Below are positions 53,566 through 64,000 of a stretch of DNA of 64,000 bases, one piece after another. Origin of the DNA: Inia geoffrensis. Lineage: Eukaryota > Chordata > Mammalia > Artiodactyla > Iniidae. A program made the translations under genes and the position numbers. The notes beneath the pieces are model-generated. The model saw only the letters and a program-made list of their open reading frames with translations. It was not told where the DNA came from and did not search any database. Position 1 is the first letter of the stretch; every line of letters starts with the position of its first letter. The DNA lies in contig CM070910.1 in NCBI GenBank assembly GCA_036417435.1, forward strand, positions 76,802,784 to 76,866,783. The letters run 5' to 3'.

Positions 53566-55314
53566 TTGGCCAAAAAGGGCGTATGCATTCTCTCCTGAAT
53601 ATATTCAGGAAAACACTCATATGCACTTTATGGGCAACCAAGCAAGCAAGCAATGCAAATCTGCACACCAAAGAAGTCTCATTTCCTACCAGTCAAAAGG
53701 GCTATCCGAAAAAATTGTAAAACGCAGAAATGCAGGACAGGCCATGGAGAACAGGCAGCATTTATACACTGATGGGCTGTGTGTAAACTGAGAAGAGGCA
53801 CTATGGAGAAGTGTAGCTTGGTTCCTAAATCATTTAAAAAACAGAGCTACAGAGCATAGGACACTTGCAATCACGGGAGTATATCTAGGGAATTCTAAAA
53901 GTCAAACAGACACAGGCAAAACAATGTTTAGGGCTGTTCTGTTTACAAGAACCTCGAATTCAGTACACCTTAAATATCCCAGGAAAGAGAACACTGGATA
54001 AAGAAGGTGTGGTACTTACGTACAATGGAATATCTCTTCACCATGAAATAAATGTAATAAGGCTAGTAGAAGCATAAAGAGTGGATTGAGTTTCGATGAT
54101 ACTACTTGAGTTAAGTCACACAGAAAAAGAAACATGTCATAAGATATCACTCATAGAGGGAATGTAAATATGACTGCACAACATATGAATTACAAAGGAG
54201 AAGAGTGTATCACATTTAGAAAACACACTTATGTCAGCTTAACGGGAAAGGTGAGGTGGGGTGATGCGTAAAATCAGAGTTTGAAATTAACACAGATACC
54301 GTTCAATAAACCAAATACGTAATAGACAAGATCTACACCTTGCTCAATGAACTGGCCTCAACACACCCTATTCACCACAGAGGAAATTATGTGAGTAGTA
54401 GGAATCTTAAAACCTTTGTATTGATATATCTCCATAAGGGAATCAAGTGTGTGCAGAGTGGCACAAACACAGCAGTGAAAATCAGCTAAACTCCATTATA
54501 AAATAAATTTTAAAACAAAACACAGAGACAAAGAAAGAGAGAAAAATTCTTACAAAATTGTTTCAGGGGCTGTGATGTAACGTGGATAGACCACATATAA
54601 ATTGATAGTTGGATAAGACATAAGGCTGGACACATGGGGCTATGAGGATTGGTGAACTTTGGTGAGCAAAAGCTGACCCTCTAATACAATACTTAAAGCT
54701 CCTCATTCCATGGATCACAACACTCCAGGTTTAGGGGAATGTCCTTACAGCTAAACCATGCATGAAAAACCCAACAGATGGTATACCATGTGATTGGGAA
54801 AGGTTTCTAAAACGCACCTTATTTTTCCACTACTGGGTCACAGGATCGACTTTCCAGCCACTTTACTAAAAATCACACCATTTGGATAGTCAATGCCTTT
54901 AATTTCCTGTTTTGCACAGTCTGTAATGAGTGGAGAGGATGAATGGGAAGAGTGAGAAACAATGAGAAATTAGCTGTAAGGGCTCTGATGGACACATGTC
55001 ACTCTAATTTCACATCAGAAGAAGTATTAACCAAAGGCTCAGCAAGGCGCCCCAAAACAAGAATATGGATTGAAGCAATCTTGCAGCTTTACAGTCAACT
55101 CACAAGAAAGGGAGTTGAAAAAAGGAGCTCAGAGGAACTGTAATTCACAAAACAGGAGAGTTACAAATGCCCACTATCATCTAGAAATATATTGAAGTAA
55201 GGATGCGAAGAGGACTTGAAAGTGAGGGAGAATTGCAGGAAAGCGACTTCAGGTGGGAGATTGGAATTACATTTAAAGCATAGGAAAAGAGGCACAACTT
55301 CAAAAATGATGCAC
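53566..55314 (+). repeat. Satellite monomer 1 of array 2, diverged
   Basis: The unit is 1,749 bp and is the most diverged full monomer in the window. The palindrome at 53,566-53,637 retains CTGAATATATTCAG at its centre, but both arms carry several mismatches. The L1-like block ends near 54,530. Confidence 0.87.
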
Positions 55315-57054
55315 ATGGCGAAAAAGGGTGTATGTGTTTTTTCCTGATTACATTCAGGAAAAAACGCATATGCCCTTTTTGGCCAACCAAGCAACCTGCA
55401 ATGGAAATCCGCACTACAATGAAGTCTCAATTACCAATGCTCAAAAGAGGTGTCTGAAAAAATGGAAAAATCCAGAGAGGCAGGACAGGCCATGGAGGAC
55501 AGGCAGCCTTGATATACTGATGGGTGGGATGAAAATTGTCAACAGCAATTCTGGAACAGCGTATGATGTTTCCTGAAACATATAAAAAAAAAAAAAAAGC
55601 CACAGAGCTTAAGGCATTTCCACTTAAGGTCCTATAGATTATGAAAATTAAAATGAAAAAGACAGAAACACACCAAAATTTATGGCTTCTCTGTTTACAC
55701 GAACCGTGACTACTGTAAAACTTCAATAGCGCAGAAAGAGAAAAATTGATATTGAAGTTGTGGTACTTAGGTACAATGGAATATCACTCAACAATGAAAT
55801 CAATGGCAACAGACCAGTAGCAGCATAATGAGTGGATGTAGGTACGATGCTTCTAAGTGAAATAAGTCACACAGAAAAAGAAACATCATAACATATCACT
55901 AATACCGGGAATGTAAACACGGCTACGCATGAACTGTATTACAAAACAAAACAGAGTCCCACATTTACAAAAGAAACTTATGCTTGCTTAAGGGGAAAGG
56001 AGACTGGGGAGGCTGCGTAAAACCAGAAGTTGACATTAGTACAGATCCCATTCCACAAGCCAAATATATATTAGACAAGACCTACTCCTTGCTCAACCAA
56101 TTAGACGCAACACCCCATATTCAAAACCTAAGAATATAGCTGACTATGAAGAAACTTAAAACCCATATATTTATAGGTCTCCGTACGAAAATCATTTGTG
56201 TACAGTGGCATAAACACAGCAGTGAAAATAACCTAAATCCCCTTATAAAAATAAATTTGAAAAACAAAACACAAAGACTGTGAAATAGAGAGAAATTCTT
56301 AAATAAGTCCTTCAGGGCTTTTGAGGAGTCTTGGATTTACCACCTCTACATTCACAGCTCGGGGAGAGATAAGGCTGGACTCTTGGGGCTGATAGGATTG
56401 GTGAGGGAATGCAGACCCTTTGATGTAATGGTGCATGGTGCCAATTCCACGGGTCCCAAATCCCCAGGTTTAAGGGATTTATCCTTCAGCTAAAATAGGC
56501 ATGGAAAACCCAGAATATGGTCCACCAAGTGACCAGGCAATATTTCTAAAACTCATCGTCATTTTCGCCCTCTGGTACTCGAGTTTGCCGTTCCAGATGC
56601 GTTAATAACACTCTCCCCACTTGGAGAGTAAGTGCATTTAACATCTTGTTTGTCACAGTTTGCAATTTCTGTGGAAGATGAACAGGAATAAGGAGAACCA
56701 ATGAGCGACAAGCTCTAGGTGTTTGAACGGGCACATTGAACTCTGATATCCCCCCAGGAAGAAGAATTCACCAAAGGCTCAGCGTCCGGTGCCGGAACGA
56801 GATTAAGGCCTGAAACAATTCTTCGGGTGTGCGTTCAGCTCACAAGAAAGCGAGTTAGGAAAAGGAGATTTTTGGCCCTGTAATTCACAAGTCTTCAGAG
56901 TTACAAATGACCCCTTTCATCCAAAAATTTATTGAAGGAAGGCTATGAAGAGGACTTGAATGCAACTCAAAATTGCAGAAAACAGATATCACGCGGTAGA
57001 TAAGAATTGTTCTGAAAGCATAGGAAAAGAGACAGTACTTCGACAGTGATGTAC
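55315..57054 (+). repeat. Satellite monomer 2 of array 2
   Basis: The unit is 1,740 bp. The palindrome at 55,315-55,386 is imperfect, with TG or CA at former CpG sites in the left arm. The first part is diverged, but from about 55,740 onward it closely matches the next monomer, so divergence falls sharply within the unit. Confidence 0.88.
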
Positions 57055-57126
57055 TTGGCCAAAAAGGGCGTATGCGTTTTTTCCTGAATATATTCAGGAA
57101 AAAACGCATACGCCCTTTTTGGCCAA
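57055..57126. repeat. Perfect 72 bp palindrome
   Basis: The left arm starts TTGGCCAAAAAGGGCGTATG, runs through six T and CCTGAATA, and is followed at once by its exact reverse complement. The centre is GAATATATTC between 57,090 and 57,091, so there is no loop. Symmetry ends at C/C just outside (57,054 and 57,127). Confidence 0.97.
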
Positions 57127-57199
57127 CCAAGAAAGCCTGCAATGGAAATCCGCACTACAATGAAGTCTCACTTCCCACCCCTTAAAAGGGTCATCCGAA

Positions 57200-58012
57200 A
57201 AAAGTGTAAAATCCAGAGAGGAAGGACAGGCCATGGAGAACTAGCAGCCTTGTTATGCTGATGGGTGGGATGTAAATTGCCAAGAGCCACTCTGGAGAAG
57301 TGTATGGTGTTTCCTGGAACAAAGAAAAAAACAAGCTAGAAAGCCTAGGGCACTTCCACTTATGGTGCTATAGATTCGGAAAATTTCCATGAAAAAGACA
57401 CAGCCACACCAAAGTTTGGGGCTGCTCTGCTTATGGAAACCTTGACAATGGTACAACTTCAATAGCCCAGAAAGACAAAAATGGACATAGAAGTTGTGGT
57501 ACATACCTACAATGGAATATCACTCAACAATGAAATCAATGGCAACAGACCAGTAGCAGCATAATGAGTGGATGTAGGTACGATGTTTCTAAGTGAAATA
57601 AGTCACACAGAAAAAGAAACATCATAAGATATCACTAATACCGGGAATGTAAACACGGCTACGCATGAACTGTATTACAAAACACAACAGAGTCCCACAT
57701 TTACAAAAGAAACTTATGCTTGCTTAAGGGGAAAGGAGACTGGGGAGGCTGCATAAAACCAGAAGTTGACATTAGTACAGATCCCATTCCACAAGCCAAA
57801 TATATATTAGAAAAGACCTGCTCCTTGCTCAACCAAATAGACTCAACACCCCATATTCAAAACCTAAGAATATACCTGACTATGAAGAAACTTAAAACCC
57901 ATATATTTATAGGCCTCCGTAAGAAACTCATTTGTGTACAGCGGCATAAACACAGCAGTGAAAATAACCTAAATCCCCATATAAAAATAAATTTGAAAAA
58001 CAAAACACAAAG
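57200..58012 (+). mobile_element. L1-derived block within the satellite monomer (representative copy)
   Basis: This part of the monomer lines up in order with a LINE-1 3' end. ATGTAAATTGCCAAGAGCCA corresponds to ATGTAAATTGATACAGTCTC of the L1 at 48,625. AGAAGTGTATGGTGTTTCCT corresponds to AGAACAGTATGGAGGTTCCT. ACAATGGAATATCACTCAAC corresponds to AAAATGGAATATTACTCAGC. AAGTGAAATAAGTCACACAG and the A-rich AAAATAAATTTGAAAAACAA near 57,985 continue the L1 order. Equivalent blocks lie about 145-960 bp after each palindrome start. An open frame of 99 codons (57,720-58,019) falls here and recurs in monomers 4-6, but it reflects recent copying, not coding. Confidence 0.85.
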
Positions 58013-58790
58013 ACTGTGAAATAGAGAGAAATTCTTAAATAAGTCCTTCAGGGCTTTTGAGGAGTCTTGGATTTACCACCTCTACATTCACAGCTCAAGG
58101 AGAGATAAGGCTGGACTCTTGGGGCTGATAGGATTGGTGAGGGAATGCAGACCCTTTGATGTAATGGTGCATGGTGCCAATTCCACGGGACCCAAATCCC
58201 CAGGTTTAAGGGATTTATCCTTCAGCTAAAATATGCATGGAAACCCCAGAATATGGTCCACCAAGTGACCAGGCAATATTTCTAAAGCTCATCGCCATTT
58301 TCGCCCCCTGGTACTCGAGTTCGCCGTTCCAGTTGTGTTAATAACACTCTCCCCACATGGAGAGTCAGTGCCTTTAACATCTTGTGTGTCACAGTTTGCA
58401 ATTTCTGCGGAAGATGAACAGGAATAAGGAGAACCAATGAGCGACTAGCTCTAGGTGTTTGAACGGGCACATTGAACTCTGATTTCCCCCCAGGAAGAAG
58501 AATTCACCAAAGGCTCAGCGTCCGGTGCCGGAACGAGATTAAGGCCTGAAACAATTCTTCGGGTGTGCGTTCAGCTCACAAGAAAGCGAGTTAGGAAAAG
58601 GAGATTTTTGGCCCTGTAATTCACAAGTCTTCAGAGTTACAAATGACCCCTTTCATCCAAAAATTTATTGAAGGAAGGCTATGAAGAGGACTTGAATGCA
58701 ACTCAAAATTGCAGAAAACAGATATCACGCGGTAGATAAGAATTGTTCTGAAAGCATAGGAAAAGAGACAGTACTTCGACAGTGATGTAC

Positions 58791-58862
58791 TTGGCCAAAA
58801 AGGGCGTATGCGTTTTTTCCTGAATATATTCAGGAAAAAACGCATACGCCCTTTTTGGCCAA
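58791..58862. repeat. Perfect 72 bp palindrome
   Basis: This copy is identical to the one at 57,055, exactly 1,736 bp further on. Confidence 0.97.
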
Positions 58863-60526
58863 CCAAGAAAGCCTGCAATGGAAATCCGCACTACAATGAA
58901 GTCTCACTTCCCACCCCTTAAAAGGGTCATCCGAAAAAAGTGTAAAATCCAGAGAGGAAGGACAGGCCATGGAGAACTAGCAGCCTTGTTATGCTGATGG
59001 GTGGGATGTAAATTGCCAAGAGCCACTCTGGAGAAGTGTATGGTGTTTCCTGGAACAAAGAAAAAAACAAGCTAGAAAGCCTAGGGCACTTCCACTTATG
59101 GTGCTATAGATTCGGAAAATTTCCATGAAAAAGACACAGCCACACCAAAGTTTGGGGCTGCTCTGCTTATGGAAACCTTGACAATGGTACAACTTCAATA
59201 GCCCAGAAAGACAAAAATGGACATAGAAGTTGTGGTACATACCTACAATGGAATATCACTCAACAATGAAATCAATGGCAACAGACCAGTAGCAGCATAA
59301 TGAGTGGATGTAGGTACGATGTTTCTAAGTGAAATAAGTCACACAGAAAAAGAAACATCATAAGATATCACTAATACCGGGAATGTAAACACGGCTACGC
59401 ATGAACTGTATTACAAAACACAACAGAGTCCCACATTTACAAAAGAAACTTATGCTTGCTTAAGGGGAAAGGAGACTGGGGAGGCTGCATAAAACCAGAA
59501 GTTGACATTAGTACAGATCCCATTCCACAAGCCAAATATATATTAGAAAAGACCTGCTCCTTGCTCAACCAAATAGACTCAACACCCCATATTCAAAACC
59601 TAAGAATATACCTGACTATGAAGAAACTTAAAACCCATATATTTATAGGCCTCCGTAAGAAACTCATTTGTGTACAGCGGCATAAACACAGCAGTGAAAA
59701 TAACCTAAATCCCCATATAAAAATAAATTTGAAAAACAAAACACAAAGACTGTGAAATAGAGAGAAATTCTTAAATAAGTCCTTCAGGGCTTTTGAGGAG
59801 TCTTGGATTTACCACCTCTACATTCACAGCTCAAGGAGAGATAAGGCTGGACTCTTGGGGCTGATAGGATTGGTGAGGGAATGCAGACCCTTTGATGTAA
59901 TGGTGCATGGTGCCAATTCCACGGGACCCAAATCCCCAGGTTTAAGGGATTTATCCTTCAGCTAAAATATGCATGGAAACCCCAGAATATGGTCCACCAA
60001 GTGACCAGGCAATATTTCTAAAGCTCATCGCCATTTTCGCCCCCTGGTACTCGAGTTCGCCGTTCCAGTTGTGTTAATAACACTCTCCCCACATGGAGAG
60101 TCAGTGCCTTTAACATCTTGTGTGTCACAGTTTGCAATTTCTGCGGAAGATGAACAGGAATAAGGAGAACCAATGAGCGACTAGCTCTAGGTGTTTGAAC
60201 GGGCACATTGAACTCTGATTTCCCCCCAGGAAGAAGAATTCACCAAAGGCTCAGCGTCCGGTGCCGGAACGAGATTAAGGCCTGAAACGATACTTCGGGT
60301 GTGCGTTCAGCTCACAAGAAAGCGAGTTAGGAAAAGGAGATTTTTGGCACTGTAATTCACAAGCCTTCAGAGTTACAAATGACCCCTTTCATCCAAGAAT
60401 TTATTGAAGGAAGGCTATGAAGAGGACTTGAACGCCACTCAAAATTGCAGAAAACAGATATCACGCAGTAGATAAGAATTGTTCTGAAAGCATAGGAAAA
60501 GAGGCAGTACTTCGACAGTGATGTAC
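58791..60526 (+). repeat. Satellite monomer 4 of array 2
   Basis: The unit is 1,736 bp with a perfect palindrome at 58,791-58,862. It matches monomer 3 through most of its length, then carries monomer 5-type variants in its last 250 bp (for example GGCACTGTAATTCACAAGCC near 60,346). Confidence 0.93.
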
Positions 60527-60598
60527 TTGGCCAAAAAGGGCGTATGCGTTTTTTCCTGAATATATTCAGGAAAAAACGCATACGCCCTTTTTGGCCAA
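60527..60598. repeat. Perfect 72 bp palindrome
   Basis: The sequence and length are identical to the two preceding copies, although the surrounding monomer carries other variants. Confidence 0.97.
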
Positions 60599-62261
60599 CC
60601 AAGAAAGCCTGCAATGGAAATCCGCACTACAATGAAGTCTCACTTCCCACCCCTCAAAAGGGCCATCCGAAAAAAGTGTAAAATCCAGAGAGGCAGGACA
60701 GGCCATGGAGAACTAGCAGCCTTGTTATGCTGATGGGTGGGGTGTAAATTGCCAAGAGCCACTCTGGAGAAGTGTATGGTGTTTCCTGGAACAAAGAAAA
60801 AACAAGCTAGAAAGCCTAGGGCACTTCCACTTATGGTGCTATAGATTCGGAAAATTTCCATGAAAAAGACACAGCCACACCAAAGTTTGGGGCTGCTCTG
60901 CTTATGGAAACCTTGACAATGGTACAACTTCAATAGCCCAGAAAGACAAAAATGGACATAGAAGTTGTGGTACATACCTACAATGGAATATCACTCAACA
61001 ATGAAATCAATGGCAACAGACCAGTAGCAGCATAATGAGTGGATGTAGGTACGATGCTTCTAAGTGAAATAAGTCACACAGAAAAAGAAACATCATAAGA
61101 TATCACTAATACCGGGAATGTAAACACGGCTACGCATGAACTGTATTACGAAACACAACAGAGTCCCACATTTACAAAAGAAACTTATGCTTGCTTAAGG
61201 GGAAAGGAGACTGGGGAGGCTGCATAAAACCAGAAGTTGACATTAGTACAGATCCCATTCCACAAGCCAAATATATATTAGACAAGACCTGCTCCTTGCT
61301 CAACCAAATAGACTCAACACCCCATATTCAAAACCTAAGAATATACCTGACTATGAAGAAACTTAAAACCCATATATTTATAGGCCTCCGTAAGAAAGTC
61401 ATTTGTGTACAGCGGCATAAACACAGCAGTGAAAATAACCTAAATCCCCTTATAAAAATAAATTTGAAAAACAAAACACAAAGACTGTGAAATAGAGAGA
61501 AATTCTTAAATAAGTCCTTCAGGGCTTTTCAGGGGTCTCGGATTTACCACCTCTACTTTCACAGCTCGGGGAGAGATAAGGCTGGACTCTTGGGGCTGAT
61601 AGGATTGGTGAGGGAATGCAGACCCTTTGATGTAATGGTGCATGGTGCCAATTCCACGGGTCCCAAATCCCCAGGTTTAAGGGATTTATCCTTCAGCTAA
61701 AATAGGCATGGAAACCCCAGAATATGGTCCACCAAGTGACCAGGCAATATTTCTAAAACTCATCGCCATTTTCGCCCCCTGGTACTCGAGTTCGCCTTTC
61801 CAGATGTGTTAATAACACTCTCCACACTTGGAGAGTCAGTGCCTTTAACATCTTGTGTGTCACAGTTTGCAATTTCTGCGGAAGATGAACAGGAATAAGG
61901 GGAACCAATGAGCGACTAGCTCTAGGTGTTTGAACGGGCACATTGAACTCTGATTTCCCCCCAGGAAGAAGAATTCACCAAAGGCTCAGCGTCCGGTGCC
62001 GGAACGAGATTAAGGCCTGAAACGATTCTTCGGGTGTGCGTTCAGCTCACAAGAAAGCGAGTTAGGAAAAGGAGATTTTTGGCACTGTAATTCACAAGCC
62101 TTCAGAGTTACAAATGACCCCTTTCATCCAAGAATTTATTGAAGGAAGGCTATGAAGAGGACTTGAACGCCACTCAAAATTGCAGAAAACAGATATCACG
62201 CAGTAGATAAGAATTGTTCTGAAAGCATAGGAAAAGAGGCAGTACTTCGACAGTGATGTAC
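60527..62261 (+). repeat. Satellite monomer 5 of array 2
   Basis: The unit is 1,735 bp with a perfect palindrome at 60,527-60,598. Its marker variants include TTTTCAGGGGTCTCGG (61,526), CCACGGGTCCC (61,654), AAATAGGCATGG (61,700) and TTCCAGATGTG (61,798). Confidence 0.93.
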
Positions 62262-62333
62262 TTGGCCAAAAAGGGCGTATGCGTTTTTTCCTGAATATAT
62301 TCAGGAAAAAACGCATACGCCCTTTTTGGCCAA
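62262..62333. repeat. Perfect 72 bp palindrome
   Basis: This is the fourth identical copy in a row. The next one starts at 63,998 and is cut off by the window edge. Confidence 0.97.
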
Positions 62334-63997
62334 CCAAGAAAGCCTGCAATGGAAATCCGCACTACAATGAAGTCTCACTTCCCACCCCTCAAAAGGGCCA
62401 TCCGAAAAAAGTGCAAAATCCAGAGAGGCAGGACAGGCCATGGAGAACTAACAGCCTTGTTATGCTGATGGGTGGGATGTAAATTGCCAAGAGTCACTCT
62501 GGAGAAGTGTATGGTGTTTCCTGGAACAAAGAAAAAAACAAGCTAGAAAGCCTAGGGCACTTCCACTTATGGTGCTATAGATTCGGAAAATTTCCATGAA
62601 AAAGACACAGCCACACCAAAGTTTGGGGCTGCTCTGCTTATGGAAACCTTGACAATGGTACAACTTCAATAGCCCAGAAAGACAAAAATGGACATAGAAG
62701 TTGTGGTACATACCTACAATGGAATATCACTCAACAATGAAATCAATGGCAACAGACCAGTAGCAGCATAATGAGTGGATGTAGGTACGATGCTTCTAAG
62801 TGAAATAAGTCACACAGAAAAAGAAACATCATAAGATATCACTAATACCGGGAATGTAAACACGGCTACGCATGAACTGTATTACGAAACACAACAGAGT
62901 CCCACATTTACAAAAGAAACTTATGCTTGCTTAAGGGGAAAGGAGACTGGGGAGGCTGCATAAAACCAGAAGTTGACATTAGTACAGATCCCATTCCACA
63001 AGCCAAATATATATTAGAAAAGACCTGCTCCTTGCTCAACCAAATAGACTCAACACCCCATATTCAAAACCTAAGAATATACCTGACTATGAAGAAACTT
63101 AAAACCCATATATTTATAGGCCTCCGTAAGAAAGTCATTTGTGTACAGCGGCATAAACACAGCAGTGAAAATAACCCAAATCCCCTTATAAAAATAAATT
63201 TGAAAAACAAAACACAAAGACTGTGAAATAGAGAGAAATTCTTAAATAAGTCCTTCAGGGCTTTTCAGGGGTCTCGGATTTACCACCTCTACTTTCACAG
63301 CTCGGGGAGAGATAAGGCTGGACTCTTGGGGCTGATAGGATTGGTGAGGGAATGCAGACCCTTTGATGTAATGGTGCATGGTGCCAATTCCACGGGACCC
63401 AAATCCCCAGGTTTAAGGGATTTATCCTTCAGCTAAAATATGCATGGAAACCCCAGAATATGGTCCACCAAGTGACCAGGCAATATTTCTAAAGCTCATC
63501 GCCATTTTCGCCCCCTGGTACTCGAGTTCGCCGTTCCAGTTGTGTTAATAACACTCTCCCCACATGGAGAGTCAGTGCCTTTAACATCTTGTGTGTCACA
63601 GTTTGCAATTTCTGCGGAAGATGAACAGGAATAAGGGGAACCAATGAGCGACTAGCTCTAGGTGTTTGAACGGGCACATTGAACTCTGATTTCCCCCCAG
63701 GAAGAAGAATTCACCAAAGGCTCAGCGTCCGGTGCCGGAACGAGATTAAGGCCTGAAACGATTCTTCGGGTGTGCGTTCAGCTCACAAGAAAGCGAGTTA
63801 GGAAAAGGAGATTTTTGGCACTGTAATTCACAAGCCTTCAGAGTTAAAAATGACCCCTTTCATCCAAGAATTTATTGAAGGAAGGCTATGAAGAGGACTT
63901 GAACGCCACTCAAAATTGCAGAAAACAGATATCACGCAGTAGATAAGAATTGTTCTGAAAGCATAGGAAAAGAGGCAGTACTTCGACAGTGATGTAC
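62262..63997 (+). repeat. Satellite monomer 6 of array 2, mosaic
   Basis: The unit is 1,736 bp with a perfect palindrome at 62,262-62,333. Most of the unit carries monomer 5 variants. Between about 63,388 and 63,571 it instead carries the monomer 3/4 variants (CACGGGACCC, AAATATGCATGG, AAAGCTCATCG, TTCCAGTTGTG, CCCCACATGG), and then it returns to monomer 5 type. Confidence 0.92.
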
Positions 63998-64000
63998 TTG

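Larger units (their letters stand above)
57055..58790 (+). repeat. Satellite monomer 3 of array 2
   Basis: The unit is 1,736 bp. It has a perfect palindrome at 57,055-57,126, an L1-like block at about 57,200-58,012 and an unassigned remainder. It is almost identical to monomer 4 except for a few changes in the last 250 bp. Confidence 0.93.
53500..64000 (+). repeat. Satellite array 2, about 1.74 kb monomer
   Basis: Palindrome starts fall at 53,566, 55,315, 57,055, 58,791, 60,527, 62,262 and 63,998, giving spacings of 1,749, 1,740, 1,736, 1,736, 1,735 and 1,736 bp. It is the same family and orientation as array 1. The two monomers next to the island are diverged and the rest are nearly identical. 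The left limit is uncertain by some tens of bases because the first monomer is decayed. The array continues past the right edge of the window. Confidence 0.93.

Noticed and set aside
57055..57126. The palindrome as a microRNA hairpin or transcription terminator
   Set aside because: It has no loop, no bulges typical of microRNA precursors, and no flanking gene. Satellite context gives no support for either role.
57720..58019. Open frame of 99 codons kept in four consecutive monomers
   Set aside because: It lies inside the L1 3' untranslated-like block, resembles no protein I recognise, and is retained because these monomers were copied recently. The older monomers have lost it.
36103..64000. 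CRISPR-like or prokaryotic repeat array
   Set aside because: The repeats are 1.7 kb and contiguous, with L1-derived content and no spacers. The context is vertebrate heterochromatin.
36103..64000. CENP-B box in the satellite
   Set aside because: I looked for the core pattern TTCGnnnnAnnCGGG on both strands in representative monomers and did not see it. The scan was by eye and not exhaustive.

Overview
The window is eukaryotic heterochromatin and I see no intact protein-coding gene in it. It most likely comes from the end of a whale chromosome. Two things point to a cetacean. First, about 23 kb is a tandem satellite with a 1,735-1,757 bp monomer, and nearly half of each monomer is a decayed LINE-1 3' end. 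This matches what I recall of the common cetacean satellite: a monomer near 1.75 kb, reported to be built on an L1 repeat. Second, the separate L1 copy at 48.5-49.2 kb looks like a cetartiodactyl L1 3' end. From memory, dolphins and their close relatives carry a shorter (about 1.58 kb) form, so a baleen, sperm or beaked whale fits better. None of this could be checked against a database.

Layout. (1) 1-36,102: a satellite of degenerate telomere hexamers, CCCTAA on the + strand. It has three nested levels: the hexamer, a subunit of about 162 bp, and higher-order repeats (HORs). HOR A is 8,088 bp and occurs three times plus a stub (1-24,591). HOR B is 4,669 bp and occurs as one copy with a 312 bp deletion, one full copy and one partial copy (24,592-about 34,100). 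The last 2 kb is diverged and shows no HOR. C-rich sequence on the left is the orientation expected inward of a telomere lying to the left. (2) 36,103-48,510: satellite array 1. (3) 48,511-about 53,500: a non-satellite island holding a 5'-truncated L1, unassigned GC-rich DNA, a broken endogenous retrovirus pol fragment, possible retroviral remains and a second L1 3' fragment. (4) About 53,500-64,000: satellite array 2, which runs off the right edge.

The most notable structure is a 72 bp palindrome with no spacer, once in every satellite monomer. It is perfect in four consecutive monomers of array 2 and decayed in monomers next to the island. One array 1 copy (44,234-44,306) carries paired substitutions in both arms that preserve pairing. 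Sequence exchange is visible throughout: near-identical 8 kb HOR copies, a mosaic third HOR copy, a deletion bounded by a 16 bp repeat, and a short conversion-like tract in monomer 62,262-63,997.

Long open frames in the telomere-like region follow from a hexamer period that is a multiple of three and are not treated as genes. On the minus strand they encode Val-Arg-rich peptides, as expected of any TTAGGG-like RNA, and this is reported as a finding only.
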